A DNA stretch of 21,434 nucleotides from Bacillota bacterium (GCA_023429995.1 JAEZCE010000003.1:1-21434), one strand, 5' to 3'. Shown: positions 14,247 through 21,211, numbered from the stretch's first letter. Notes: a model not told the origin generated them from the letters alone. A program made the numbers and translations.

Positions 14247-15202
14247 CTAAAACTTGATTTTTACTCCTCCCTGCCGCAACGATTCCCTAGCCAAAAAAAT
14301 TAACCTCATTGAATCATATATACTTTCCAAATCCAGAACTTCAGATTTTTCCTTACTTCCGATACATTCCAACATGTGCTTACATTCGGCAAAGTAAGGA
14401 TCATAGTCTGATATCTCCAACTTTGTTGTCTCTCCTGTCTTAGGATAAAATCGAACATCATTAACAGGTCCGTTACTACTCCAATACCAATTTAAGTCTA
14501 TCGCTCCGGTCTCACCTATAACCTTAAACTTGTACTGAACGGAAAACTATCAGGCATTATGGTAGTCCCTTCTAACGATACTAATATATCATCATAATCT
14601 AATACTGCAACGGCATATTGTTCAATTTCTTCCGGTGAAGCAATCCCTTTACAAAATACAGAGCCGGGCTTACCCAACAACCAGTATATATAATCAAGAT
14701 CATGTAACATTAAATCAACCACAATGTCTTTGCTTGCAAAATAATTTGGCGAACGTCTATTGGCAAACACAGCTTTTGGTTTTCCAATCTTTCCGGACTT
14801 AATATATTCGTAAATATATTTATATTGACTCTGAAAACGATTATATAAAGCAACCAATATTCTTTTTCCAGTTTTTTGGGCCACTAGCCGCATCTCTTCC
14901 ATCTCTTCACCGGTATAACATAACGGTATCTCACAAATAACATCTTTTCCGGCTTCCAATGCTCTGATTACCCACTCGGAATGCAGCCTTACCGGGAGAC
15001 ACACATCAACAATATCTATATTTTTATCATTTAATAATTCCTGACAATCGGTATAGGGTTTTGCATTAATTGTTTTTGCCCATTCACAGGTTTTTGAAAA
15101 GTCTCTGCCACAAACTCCACTGATAACAACCTCTGGAATTTGCTTAAAGATATCTGCATGCATTTTCCCCATATTTCCTGTGCCCAAAATCCCAATCCGC
15201 AT
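14247..15202 (-). pseudogene. Gfo/Idh/MocA family oxidoreductase, frameshifted
   Basis: The first 220 or so residues are a standard Rossmann dehydrogenase start: MRIGILGTGNMGKMHADIF, VDVCLPVRLHSEWVIRALEAGKDV, and VDLMLHDLDYIYWLLG. The frame is lost near 14538-14548 after MPDSFPFS. The C-terminal part continues in another frame (VQYKFKVIGETGAIDLNWYW to the TAG at 14247), giving about 318 residues in total, the family's normal length. A one-base indel in the GGAAAAC stretch would restore it, so this is either a recent pseudogene or a sequencing error. The catalytic EKP motif reads E91-I-P93, so the lysine is missing. The ATG has AAAGGGGGGAG upstream. The family oxidises or reduces sugars and related polyols with NAD(P); the substrate here is unknown. 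Confidence 0.85.
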
Positions 15203-15290
15203 GGTATCTCCCCCCTTTAATTTATTTAATTAAGCCAACAGAATCACTAGCCTACCGGACGCGGGCGTACATTGTTTTTCGCCGCATGGC

Positions 15291-15363
15291 CGATAACGTC
15301 CGCCCGTTCCTGACGTTTTAAAAACCTAGTGGCGACGCCGACTTGGTTTTTAAAATGTGGGCG
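15291..15363 (-). other. attC-like palindrome with GGACGTTA core
   Basis: TTTTAAAAACC (15316-15326) pairs with GGTTTTTAAAA (15345-15355), with GGC-GAC-GCC inside and CGCCC (15301-15305) to GGGCG (15359-15363) outside. Read on the minus strand, the palindrome ends in GGACGTTATCG (15301-15291), which resembles the R' core of integron attC sites, where GTT is the cut position. The opposite AAC-containing core is not visible. It lies between the methyltransferase and the oxidoreductase, 3' of the former. A related GGACGTTAGTC stands at 21146-21156. Confidence 0.35.
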
Positions 15364-15382
15364 AGAGCGCTTCATGAATAAA

Positions 15383-15454
15383 CTTCATTGAAACTCATCA
15401 TGAATTGACAACTTCTTCGAGATAACTTTCTTTGACTATCCGAGCCCCGCCAGC
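15383..15454 (-). repeat. Spacer repeat family 2, copy a
   Basis: This stretch is homologous to 20486-20558. Both run CTTCA.TGA.., TGAATTGACA, TTCTTCGA, AACTTTCTT and GCCCCGCCAGC in the same order, with scattered differences and nearly equal lengths (72 and 73 bases). On the minus strand it follows the stop of the methyltransferase gene. The whole gene-free stretch 15203-15523 is filled by this repeat, the adjacent palindrome and the leader of the oxidoreductase gene. Confidence 0.7.
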
Positions 15455-15523
15455 AGGAACGGAGCTGTTCTCTGAAGTATGGCACATCGGCCTTAATTTG
15501 AAGCGGCTAGGATGGCCGCACTT

Positions 15524-16156
15524 TCATTCTTTTTTATTCTTCATCGCTATTTCCCAAACTATTTTCGGGTCTTTATACCTATTCATTTCATATTCTTTCA
15601 GGGTAATAATTTCCCAATTATTAAAAAGCTTTAAAATCTGCTCTTTGTCAAAAAATCTTTTAAATTTACCATTAATGTTATAAAAATCATCTTCAATTTC
15701 AATTCCTTGACCTGCCCCATGATTCATATCCTTAACCGAATTTACCCGACATATAAAATATCCACTTTTTAATAAGACTCTGGAAATATCGTTTATAATC
15801 TTATTTGTATCATTCCATGAAAAATAATGAATCGATAGATCGGCAATCAAAACACAAGCTATATTATCCTTAAAAGGTAAGCCGTCCAACATATTTAAAA
15901 ATATGGTTTCCGGTTTTTCAATAAAGGACTTTAATCTATTCAGAGCCTCAATTGAATAATCACATGATATTACTTGAAACCCCCGCTCGGTTAGATATAA
16001 AGTATCGTTACCAAAACCACAACCCAAATCAATGATCGGAATATCTTTTGATTCATTCAAAAAATCAAGATATTTATCTAACCAATCATCATATTTTGGT
16101 TTCTCGGTACCCCAATTCAAAAATATTCTATTCCATTCATTTAATTGGTTGTCCAT
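15524..16156 (-). CDS. Class I SAM-dependent methyltransferase
   Basis: The 210-residue protein has the Rossmann methyltransferase fold. Motif I PIIDLGCGFGNDT is at about residues 40-52, motif II VISCDYSIEAL at about 62-72, an acidic loop NMLDGLPFKDN, and motif IV LIADLSIHYFSW. This is the Methyltransf_11/25 type that modifies small molecules. The acceptor cannot be told from sequence. Some tellurite-resistance TehB-like proteins share this layout. ATG 16156 has GGAAGGT upstream. It is AT-rich compared with the spacer repeats around it, and it stands alone as one of the minus-strand cassette-like genes. Confidence 0.85.
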   Translation of the reverse strand: MDNQLNEWNRIFLNWGTEKPKYDDWLDKYLDFLNESKDIPIIDLGCGFGNDTLYLTERGFQVISCDYSIEALNRLKSFIEKPETIFLNMLDGLPFKDNIACVLIADLSIHYFSWNDTNKIINDISRVLLKSGYFICRVNSVKDMNHGAGQGIEIEDDFYNINGKFKRFFDKEQILKLFNNWEIITLKEYEMNRYKDPKIVWEIAMKNKKE

Positions 16157-16186
16157 TCAGACCTTCCGTATAAATGTTTGATTTCC

Positions 16187-16209
16187 TTGCCCGTCACGAT
16201 GACGGCAAA
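16187..16209. repeat. Hairpin upstream of the methyltransferase gene
   Basis: TTGCCCGTCACGATGACGGCAA folds with GTCA-CGA-TGAC at the tip and TTGCC/GGCAA at the base, one C bulged. It lies 31 bases before the methyltransferase ATG, just upstream of its ribosome binding site on the minus strand, so it may affect that gene's transcript or belong to the spacer repeat. Confidence 0.45.
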
Positions 16210-16254
16210 CCGGTGCGCCCTATTTCAGAGATTGTCCACGAGTTGCAGAATTCG

Positions 16255-16390
16255 TCCGCGCCTAAGCCGGATTTATCTTCGAGTTTCCTTTCCCGGCCCG
16301 CCTCAGGACTTGGCGTGGAGCCTGCAACTTGTTGTTACACGACACGTGACGTCTTATATTGAAGGCTGCCGGGACGGCAGCCTCTTTCAA
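16255..16390 (-). repeat. Spacer repeat family 1, copy b
   Basis: This is the second copy of the unit at 14051-14240. Its 3' part on the plus strand contains a strong hairpin, AGGCTGCC (16363-16370) with GGCAGCCT (16376-16383), flanked by TTGAA and TTCAA. In copy a the matching positions read CTGAAGGCTG and CTTTCAA but the stem is not kept. Here the unit starts directly after the stop codon of the DUF2442 gene on the minus strand, so both copies sit 3' of a gene. Confidence 0.75.
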
Positions 16391-16391
16391 A

Positions 16392-16658
16392 CTAATTACT
16401 TAATGCGTTGTTAACATTATTTACAGGTGAACTTTCAATATAAAACGTATCTTGGCTTAAATCCGCTCCACACTTCCATTTAATGGTTCCATCTTCAATA
16501 AAAAAATCATTGAATTCTTTCTAGTCGTTCAATGGTTGAAAAACCGGATAGCGAAGATACGGCTTCAAATCAAAAACCTTTTCCTCATCATTGGTAAATT
16601 TTATTAATAATTTATGATCATCTAAAGCTTTGGCTTCTTTGACATTGGGACTTTGCAT
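16392..16658 (-). pseudogene. DUF2442 domain protein with internal TAG stop
   Basis: Reading 16658 to 16392 gives 88 residues of DUF2442 type: MQSPNVKEAKALDDHKLLIKF, then KVFDLKPYL and YPVFQPLND. There is a TAG at codon 46 (16521-16523), then KEFNDFFIEDGTIKWKCGAD and LSQDTFYIES. The WKxGADLSxDTFYIE ending is the family signature. The stop probably replaces a Trp or Lys codon. The ATG has AAAGGGGA upstream. DUF2442 proteins are usually encoded beside DUF4160 proteins, as here, and have been suggested as toxin-antitoxin-like pairs without firm proof. Because GNAT nearby ends in TAG, recoding of TAG is unlikely and the gene is probably dead. Confidence 0.75.
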
Positions 16659-16688
16659 TAAAATTTCCCCTTTCTCGCATCCGCAAAA

Positions 16689-16895
16689 TTATAGTCCGCT
16701 AGGCTCAATTTTTTCGACATATTCTCCGGCAACTGCTTTATTCCATCTATCCCAGATTTCTTCTTTATGAATAATCATCCAAGCCTTAATGAGTTCTTTC
16801 TGTCTGGCATTCAGTTTTCCTTCCAACACCTTGCCATTTGCTATAGCTACTGAAGCCCTTTCACCACTTGTTAGTATTACATGAAAATGAGGCTC
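16689..16895 (-). pseudogene. DUF4160 domain protein, N-terminus lost by frameshift
   Basis: From 16895 to the TAA at 16689 the frame reads EPHFHVILTSGERASVAIAN, then GKVLEGKLNARQKELIKAW and HKEEIWDRWNKAVAGEYVEK. This is the (P)PHFHV ... G-x-V-L-E-G-K-L ... W-x-x-x-N pattern of DUF4160. Upstream the frame is closed by stops. The text LVKGLNEK in another frame runs straight into EPHFHV if one base is added near 16896, so a one-base deletion probably broke it. It lies 31 bases before the DUF2442 start, in the usual pair order. Confidence 0.65.
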
Positions 16896-16993
16896 TTTTC
16901 ATTTAGCCCTTTAACCAATTTCTCTTTTGGTAAATGAAGTGATTCTTTGAGATATCACTGCATCCCTTCGGCTGCAATTCTTGCTTTAGGTCT
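16877..16993 (-). pseudogene. Remnant open frame upstream of DUF4160
   Basis: This minus-strand frame gives SRPKARIAAEGMQ, a TGA (16955-16957), then YLKESLHLPKEKLVKGLNEK and SLIFM before TAA. The composition is protein-like and helical, but I recognise no family. With the TGA read as Trp and a one-base repair it would become the N-terminal part of the DUF4160 gene. Otherwise it is the tail of another decayed gene. Confidence 0.3.
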
Positions 16994-17000
16994 GCTATTC

Positions 17001-17447
17001 CTATAAAAACTTTTTAAGATAAATCATATCAACAAGTTGTATGTCGCCCTCGAAAATAGGGTGGTCGTAATTGTCTGTAAAAAAATTCTTTACTCGATAT
17101 GACTTTTCAAATCCACAACTTTCATAAAACGACAAGATTATCGGCGTTTCACCTGTCCCGACAAGCATTGTTTTGTAGTCGTTTTTGTAGAAATCAAAAA
17201 TGAAATTTATCAATGCTCTACCGTACCCTTTGCCTTGATATTTCTCGTATGTCGCTATGTTTTTTAACTCGCAGGTTTCGCTATTTATCGGCGCTACAAC
17301 GCAAACACTTTTCAAATCATCGTCATATAAAGCAAACAAGTCTCCACTCGGCAAATACTTGTCAATCATATTTTCCTGCTCGTCTGCAAACAACAATAAG
17401 TCAAGGAACTGTTTCTTATTTTCGATAATTTTTTCTATTTTCACCAT
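17001..17447 (-). CDS. GNAT family N-acetyltransferase
   Basis: The 148-residue protein has the GNAT fold. Motif A is CELKNIATYEKYQGKGYGRALI, with the acetyl-CoA pyrophosphate loop Q71-GKGYG76. The following helix is INFIFDFYKND, and motif B is ILSFYESCGFEKSYRV. The second half ends IFEGDIQLVDMIYLKKFL, which resembles YwnH/YjaB-type stand-alone acetyltransferases. The acceptor is unknown and could be a small amine or a drug. I choose ATG 17447 because GGGGAGA lies 4-5 bases upstream, whereas the ATG at 17465 lacks a site. It is flanked 5' by a long folded spacer and 3' by the broken DUF4160/DUF2442 pair. Confidence 0.87.
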   Translation of the reverse strand: MVKIEKIIENKKQFLDLLLFADEQENMIDKYLPSGDLFALYDDDLKSVCVVAPINSETCELKNIATYEKYQGKGYGRALINFIFDFYKNDYKTMLVGTGETPIILSFYESCGFEKSYRVKNFFTDNYDHPIFEGDIQLVDMIYLKKFL

Positions 17448-17465
17448 ATCTCTCCCCATCCTCAC

Positions 17466-17780
17466 TTGCCTGTATCATTCTCTGTGTACATTTTGCCTTA
17501 CTGTTACCAGTTTTGGCGCAACACTTGATGCGGGTGGCTGGTTAAACCTTACCCGGCAAGGACTTTCACCTTGCAAGAAACACCAAGCTTCGCTTGGCGT
17601 AGTAATGTTCGCGGGTTCCTGACGTGCCTGAGCTTACAAGGCGGCAACTTCATCGAAACACTTTCCCGCCGACTCGGTTAGCGAAGGCATGTGGCGCGGT
17701 TCTCCTTGAATATTCATCTTTGATCAACTTCGTGACATATCTGCCGCCCCCGAAGCGGGAACCCTCGCTGTTAGCTGCTG
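17466..17780 (-). repeat. Long folded spacer element
   Basis: This is a GC-richer, non-coding stretch between the GNAT and PlsC genes, directly 3' of plsC. It holds GCAAGG-ACTTTCA-CCTTGC (17556-17574) and CCAAGC-TTC-GCTTGG (17583-17597), and GGTTCCTGACGT near 17614, whose GTTCCTGACGT recurs at 15306-15316. The sense of GGTGAAAGTCC on the minus strand resembles loops of group II intron domain I, but no domain V or reverse transcriptase is present. The open frames running through it in all directions look like chance. Confidence 0.5.
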
Positions 17781-17791
17781 TATCGTTTAAG

Positions 17792-18496
17792 TTAGTCTAT
17801 TTTATATACACCCTGATATTCGGATTTTAGCATTTGCGCAATTTTCCTCATTGCGGTATATACACATTCTTCATCCCAATGATCCTCGTTATGATTATTT
17901 TTCTCCAGCTGAAAAGGGGGCCCTATATTGACTCTCACTGTTGCATGCTGTGGAGTTTCCTTACCCATGTCATTCTGGTCGACCGGCAGCAAGATCTCTG
18001 TTCCCTCAAGTGCTATTGGAACAATATCAGCCTTAGCGTGTCTTGCTAATAGTAGAAACCCCTTTTGACCCTTTATCATGGACCCAGATCTGCTTCTTGT
18101 CCCCTCAGGGAATATCAAAATGGATTCCCCCATACTCAATACAGCTAGAGCCTTTTTTATCCCATTTCTATCCGCTGAATTCGGACTTATGGGAATATGC
18201 TTAACTGTTTTCAGGAATATTGATGTAAGGGGATTTGCGTTCAACTTTACGCCCGCCATGAAGGTGACATTATTTTTCTTAAGTACCTTATTGAGAACAA
18301 TGCCATCCATATTACTTAAATGATTGGCAATAAATATTGTTGGCTTGCCTATCCGCTCAGACAGGAGTTCATTTCCCGTCACCTCTAGCATTGCATATTT
18401 ATTAAGAAAGAATTCACATGCTTTACTGCTAATCCATCGAATGATACTTTCCGGGAGTATGTTTATAATTGGCGCCAGTACACGTAAAGTTCTCAT
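17792..18496 (-). CDS. 1-acyl-sn-glycerol-3-phosphate acyltransferase (PlsC-like)
   Basis: The 234-residue protein carries the acyltransferase motifs: ANHLSNMDG with His59 and Asp64 (H-x4-D catalytic pair), FPEGTRSRSG at 129-138 for glycerophosphate binding, and DIVPIALEGTE (motif IV). These enzymes transfer an acyl chain from acyl-ACP or acyl-CoA to lysophosphatidic acid at the inner face of the membrane. The N-terminal residues 1-20 are hydrophobic and probably membrane-associated. ATG 18496 has CGAGGT upstream. It is an extra, accessory-looking copy in an AT-rich neighbourhood. It starts 58 bases after the stop of the PNPOx-like gene, so the two may be transcribed together. Confidence 0.9.
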   Translation of the reverse strand: MRTLRVLAPIINILPESIIRWISSKACEFFLNKYAMLEVTGNELLSERIGKPTIFIANHLSNMDGIVLNKVLKKNNVTFMAGVKLNANPLTSIFLKTVKHIPISPNSADRNGIKKALAVLSMGESILIFPEGTRSRSGSMIKGQKGFLLLARHAKADIVPIALEGTEILLPVDQNDMGKETPQHATVRVNIGPPFQLEKNNHNEDHWDEECVYTAMRKIAQMLKSEYQGVYKID

Positions 18497-18554
18497 TAAT
18501 ACCTCGTATAAGAGTGTTTTTAAGCTATCTATATTTTGCTCTCAAAATAAAACT

Positions 18555-19025
18555 TCATTGAACTGGTCTGATCTTTTTACTAAAGTAACTATTGGTTTCA
18601 TAAGGTTTTATTTTTTGATAATAATTTTCATCCATAATCATTTTGTCCCTGTGCATATTACTTTTATAAAACCAAATCACCAACGGCTCAACTCTGTAAA
18701 ATTCATGTTCTATCTCATAAAAGAATTTATAGTCGGGAAACTTCATCAGGTATTTTCTAAAATATTCCTTATATTCTTCAGAATCATTATGAATTAAATG
18801 CGCCGTACCGTGAATTTGAATATTATCTATGCACATTGCGACCTGCGAATTGGTTTTAACATATTTACCCTTTAACGTGTCACTGTACGTACCAAAATAT
18901 AAATTCAATTTTTCAGAGTAATATGCAACTGTCGCATTATCAACATTCGTATTATTCGAAGTAGCAATGGCGCAAAAATATTTTTCTTCTAATGTCTTTT
19001 CAATTTTTTCTCTCATTTGATCCAT
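18555..19025 (-). CDS. PNPOx-like FMN-binding split-barrel protein
   Basis: The 156-residue protein looks like the pyridoxamine 5'-phosphate oxidase family: a short N-terminal helix (IEKTLEEKYFCAIATS), then strands with NVDNATVAYYSEKLNLYFGT, YSDTLKGKYVKTNSQVAMCI, the IHGTAHLI strand, and a C-terminal part with FYRVEPLVIWFY. The GT-x-x-x-T-x-K-x-x-x-V region fits the flavin phosphate site. True vitamin B6 oxidase activity is not implied; the family includes F420- and FMN-dependent reductases. ATG 19025 with AGAGGG upstream is chosen; Met at 19016 is an alternative. It is close to plsC and in the same direction. Confidence 0.78.
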   Translation of the reverse strand: MDQMREKIEKTLEEKYFCAIATSNNTNVDNATVAYYSEKLNLYFGTYSDTLKGKYVKTNSQVAMCIDNIQIHGTAHLIHNDSEEYKEYFRKYLMKFPDYKFFYEIEHEFYRVEPLVIWFYKSNMHRDKMIMDENYYQKIKPYETNSYFSKKIRPVQ

Positions 19026-19045
19026 ATTAATGACCCTCTACTATC

Positions 19046-19391
19046 CTATTTATGACTAAATAAACCTGAAATAAATACTCGCCACTCTGTTTGTTCCCCT
19101 GTGTTCAATTCTTCATCCAAAAAACATTCCCCATTCACCTGTAATTTCCTGCCATTCTTTCAGTTTGCCGGAAATATTCAAACTATTGTTAAAAAAATAT
19201 CCCTTAAGCTACAGATTCCCGGGAGGTTTTGCCGGTAATCGTTTGCGTTTCACATAAGCCAATGTATAAAAACGGTATTCCGAGTACAGTTCCTCAGGCA
19301 TCTCAACCTTAACCACCTTTGGGCCATGCTGTGCGGATATCAGAAGCTGCGGGAGAGAGGGATGAGGTCGATTAGCGAATTTTATTACAAA
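19046..19391 (-). pseudogene. Decayed gene of unknown family beside the insertion sequence
   Basis: One frame runs from 19391: HPSLPQLLISAQHGPKVVKV, EMPEELYSEYRFYTLAYVKR and KRLPAKPPGNL. It stops at TAG (19209-19211), continues in the same frame as LKGYFFNNSLNISGKLKEWQ and EITGEWG, then needs a frameshift near 19120 to go on as CFLDEELNTGEQTEWRVFIS and GLFSHK to the TAG at 19046. No start codon exists at its 5' end, which is closed by TGA about 30 bases from the insertion-sequence end. The residue pattern is clearly coding-like. The family is not recognised. The stretch 19026-19427 holds nothing else. Confidence 0.55.
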
Positions 19392-19423
19392 TCATCTTTG
19401 CGATATCGATTGAACGCCTTTTT

Positions 19424-20427
19424 CTGACTATCCAACTAACTCAGGAAAAGTAATGGGTTTAGCGAGCAAACAGCAATCTAAAAGGTGATTAAAAAGTTGA
19501 TTTTTGAATTTGCGCCGGTTGAACCGGTAAGCAAACTCATTGAGAAACAATTGAAGATGCTTGGAATTCAGTCCGTGAAAAGTCCCCCCGATTACGGCTT
19601 TCGCATTTGATAGGATAGTATGGAGCCATTTCAAATGGTCGGGATTGACCAGAGGAACGGGTACTGTTGAAATAGGCGTAAAGTCATTAAACGCCGGCTT
19701 ATAATGGGATTTATCATTGTCAGCGCAAACGGTGGACTCCGATTCGAAGTTGACTTTGGCAAAATCTATGATCGTACTGGGATTCAGGTCTTTGACTACC
19801 TGTAATTTAACAAACAACGGATGCCCCAAATTATTCAGAGATAACGCCGCCAAAACCTTGGTTTTTTTAGTACCGCGCCCCCGTTTACCACCCTCGGCCG
19901 GAGAGCCAAAAATGGCATCGCCCAGTTCAATCAGCCCTGCTAATGTATACTGAGAATCGCGTTCACCCATTGCCTTTTGAATTTTCTTATGCATTGTCCA
20001 GGCCGTTTGATAACACATATGTAATTCCTCGGAAAGAAATAAGGCCGAAACGCTGCGTTTATCTTGGGACATCAGGAAAATGGCCCAAAACCAAGTAACC
20101 AAATCCTTTTGTGCCCTTTCAAAAATGGTACCTGCTTTAACGCTGGTTTGATGCCCGCACTGCGTACATTCGTATAAGGGAAGTTTACGGGTTCTGATTT
20201 CATAGGCCCGGTTATTTTTGCAGCGAGGGCACTCAAAACCATGAGGCCATTTACGCTCGTATAGATACTTATGACAAGCTTCTTCTGTATTAAATCGTTT
20301 TTGAAGTTCCAGAATATTGATGGATGCTTGTTGCGCCATGGATATCACCTCCAAACATACGTTTGAATTCATTATACCAAACATTTGTTCTGAGGGCAAT
20401 GTTTTCCTGATACAATTGGATAATCAG
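19424..20427 (-). mobile_element. IS1595-type insertion sequence with 26-bp inverted ends
   Basis: The ends are CTGACTATCCAACTAACTCA plus GGAAAA (19424-19449) and, as the complement, CTGATTATCCAATTGTATCA plus GGAAAA (20402-20427). They match at 21 of 26 positions. They enclose one transposase gene whose stop codon lies inside the left end. The total is 1004 bases. Flanks GCCTTTTT and CTTACATG do not form the 8-base duplication expected of IS1595, so the insertion is old or rearranged. It separates the decayed gene at 19046-19391 from spacer repeat 2b. Confidence 0.75.
19428..20339 (-). CDS. IS1595 family transposase
   Basis: The 303-residue protein has an N-terminal zinc ribbon (CPRC at 37-40, CTQC at 58-61, followed by GHQTSVKAGTIFE), a helical region with SVSALFLSEELHMCYQTAWTMHKKI, and an ISXO2-like catalytic domain. 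The latter shows IELGDAIFGSPAEGGKRGRG, STVCADNDKSHY, HTILSNAKAVIGGTFHGLNS and LNEFAYRFNRRKF. In the family the first block usually reads E-x-D-(E/D)-x-Y-F-G. Here Gly140 stands at the usual Asp with Asp141 next to it, so activity is doubtful. ATG 20339 is chosen for its GGAGGTGAT site. Upstream in-frame Met residues lack one. Confidence 0.9.
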   Translation of the reverse strand: MAQQASINILELQKRFNTEEACHKYLYERKWPHGFECPRCKNNRAYEIRTRKLPLYECTQCGHQTSVKAGTIFERAQKDLVTWFWAIFLMSQDKRSVSALFLSEELHMCYQTAWTMHKKIQKAMGERDSQYTLAGLIELGDAIFGSPAEGGKRGRGTKKTKVLAALSLNNLGHPLFVKLQVVKDLNPSTIIDFAKVNFESESTVCADNDKSHYKPAFNDFTPISTVPVPLVNPDHLKWLHTILSNAKAVIGGTFHGLNSKHLQLFLNEFAYRFNRRKFKNQLFNHLLDCCLLAKPITFPELVG

Positions 20428-20455
20428 CTTACATGCGACCTCTGACTTTGTTCTG

Positions 20456-20480
20456 CGGATATGGGCGCGCCTACCGCATG
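20456..20480. repeat. GC-rich imperfect palindrome near the insertion sequence
   Basis: GCGGATATGGGCGCGCCTACCGC folds with GCGG/CCGC arms around a GGCGCGCC core. Flanking GTTCT (20450) and GAACG (20480) extend it. It lies next to spacer repeat 2b, in the position that the palindrome 15316-15355 has relative to copy 2a, though the two palindromes differ in sequence. Confidence 0.4.
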
Positions 20481-20485
20481 AACGC

Positions 20486-20558
20486 CTTCAATGACTCAAC
20501 AACCTGAATTGACAGTTTCTTCGATTTAACTTTCTTCAACAACACGCGCCCCGCCAGC
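20486..20558 (-). repeat. Spacer repeat family 2, copy b
   Basis: This is the second copy of the unit at 15383-15454, in the same orientation and at a similar distance 3' of a minus-strand gene (65 bases from the stop of the 153-residue protein). Shared blocks are TGAATTGACA, TTCTTCGA, TAACTTTCTT-like text and GCCCCGCCAGC. Confidence 0.7.
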
Positions 20559-20622
20559 TTGAGTGCTGTGTTAGTCCTCGTCTCCTCCCAACTCAACAGC
20601 CATGGAGGGCGTCAATAACAAT

Positions 20623-21084
20623 TTAAAATGGCAAATCAAAATCTTCTTCATCTTTTTCTTCTTTATTTTCACTTTCCGGTGATTTGAAACATTCATAACC
20701 GTCCCATAAATCTTCCCATTCAACTCCATAAGCAGCTCCACCCGCCGTATATCCGGCAATATAACTAAACCATTCATTCGATTCGCCCAGATTATTTTCT
20801 TGCTCCTTTTCCATTCTTTTTTGTTTTGCCAATAATGCTTTCCTATGTTTTGCCTCTTCCTCTTTTTTATATTGCTCAATACGCTCGTCACGGATATCGT
20901 AACCTAATATTCTAAGTTCCAGCGCCGCACATAAACAGCTTACCCCGAAATGTCTACTATATCCCCGGATAACACTTTTTCCTTCATATGTCGGCAACCA
21001 ACTTTTTGCCGATTGTAATCGCGCCGGGCGTTTCATCCTTTTGCAACCCGGGCCGAGATATCTATGGTGTTTTTTCTTTTTCAC
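20623..21084 (-). CDS. Conserved hypothetical protein with MKRPARLQSAK motif
   Basis: The 153-residue protein opens basic (MKKKKHHRYLGPGCKRMKRP), then ARLQSAKSWLPTYEGKSVIR and GYSRHFGVSCLCAALELRIL. A long charged coiled-coil-like helix follows (about residues 65-100), then FSYIAGYTAGGAAYGVEWED, and it ends in an acidic tail (EEKDEEDFDLPF). I recall similar small proteins as frequent in clostridia, with the RPARLQSAK and FIAGYTxGGxxYGVxWE blocks, but know no function. The listed start is GTG at 21084; GGGGA stands about 10 bases upstream. ATG 21036 (MKRPARL) is an alternative but its purines touch the start codon. The overlapping frame at 20571-20891 is a shadow. Confidence 0.7.
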   Translation of the reverse strand: MKKKKHHRYLGPGCKRMKRPARLQSAKSWLPTYEGKSVIRGYSRHFGVSCLCAALELRILGYDIRDERIEQYKKEEEAKHRKALLAKQKRMEKEQENNLGESNEWFSYIAGYTAGGAAYGVEWEDLWDGYECFKSPESENKEEKDEEDFDLPF

Positions 21085-21145
21085 CTACTGATTCCCCACT
21101 CATGTTGTTTTGCTTTTCGAAGCGGCACGAACTTATGAGATGACG

Positions 21146-21211
21146 ACTAACGTCCCCGCATTACCGACACCGCTGGGCCTTAGTATATTCGACTTAGGTC
21201 CGGCGAGGTGG
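21146..21211 (-). other. attC-like imperfect palindrome with GGACGTTA core
   Basis: CACCGCTGGGCCTTAGT (21169-21185) pairs imperfectly with ACTTAGGTCCGGCGAGGTG (21193-21211). Mismatches are spread along the arms as in attC sites. On the minus strand it is followed by GGACGTTAGTC (21156-21146), matching the GGACGTTATCG beside the palindrome at 15301-15363. The complementary AAC-type core on the far side is not seen. It lies 62 bases upstream of the 153-residue gene, where the boundary with the preceding cassette would be. Confidence 0.35.

Noticed and set aside
17466..17780. Group II intron
   Set aside because: Only a GGTGAAAGTCC-like loop is present. There is no domain V (GAGCCGTA...GTTC type) and no reverse transcriptase frame.
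16392..19211. Reassignment of TAG as an amino acid, because two minus-strand genes have internal TAG
   Set aside because: Both genes carry or adjoin other damage, and the GNAT gene and hypD end normally in TAG.
19412..20488. GAACGCCTT on both sides of the insertion sequence as target duplication
   Set aside because: The right copy lies about 50 bases outside the inverted end, so it does not abut the element. Probably chance.
20571..20891. 106-residue minus-strand open frame
   Set aside because: It overlaps the better supported 153-residue gene in another frame and is Lys-rich from AT-rich DNA.
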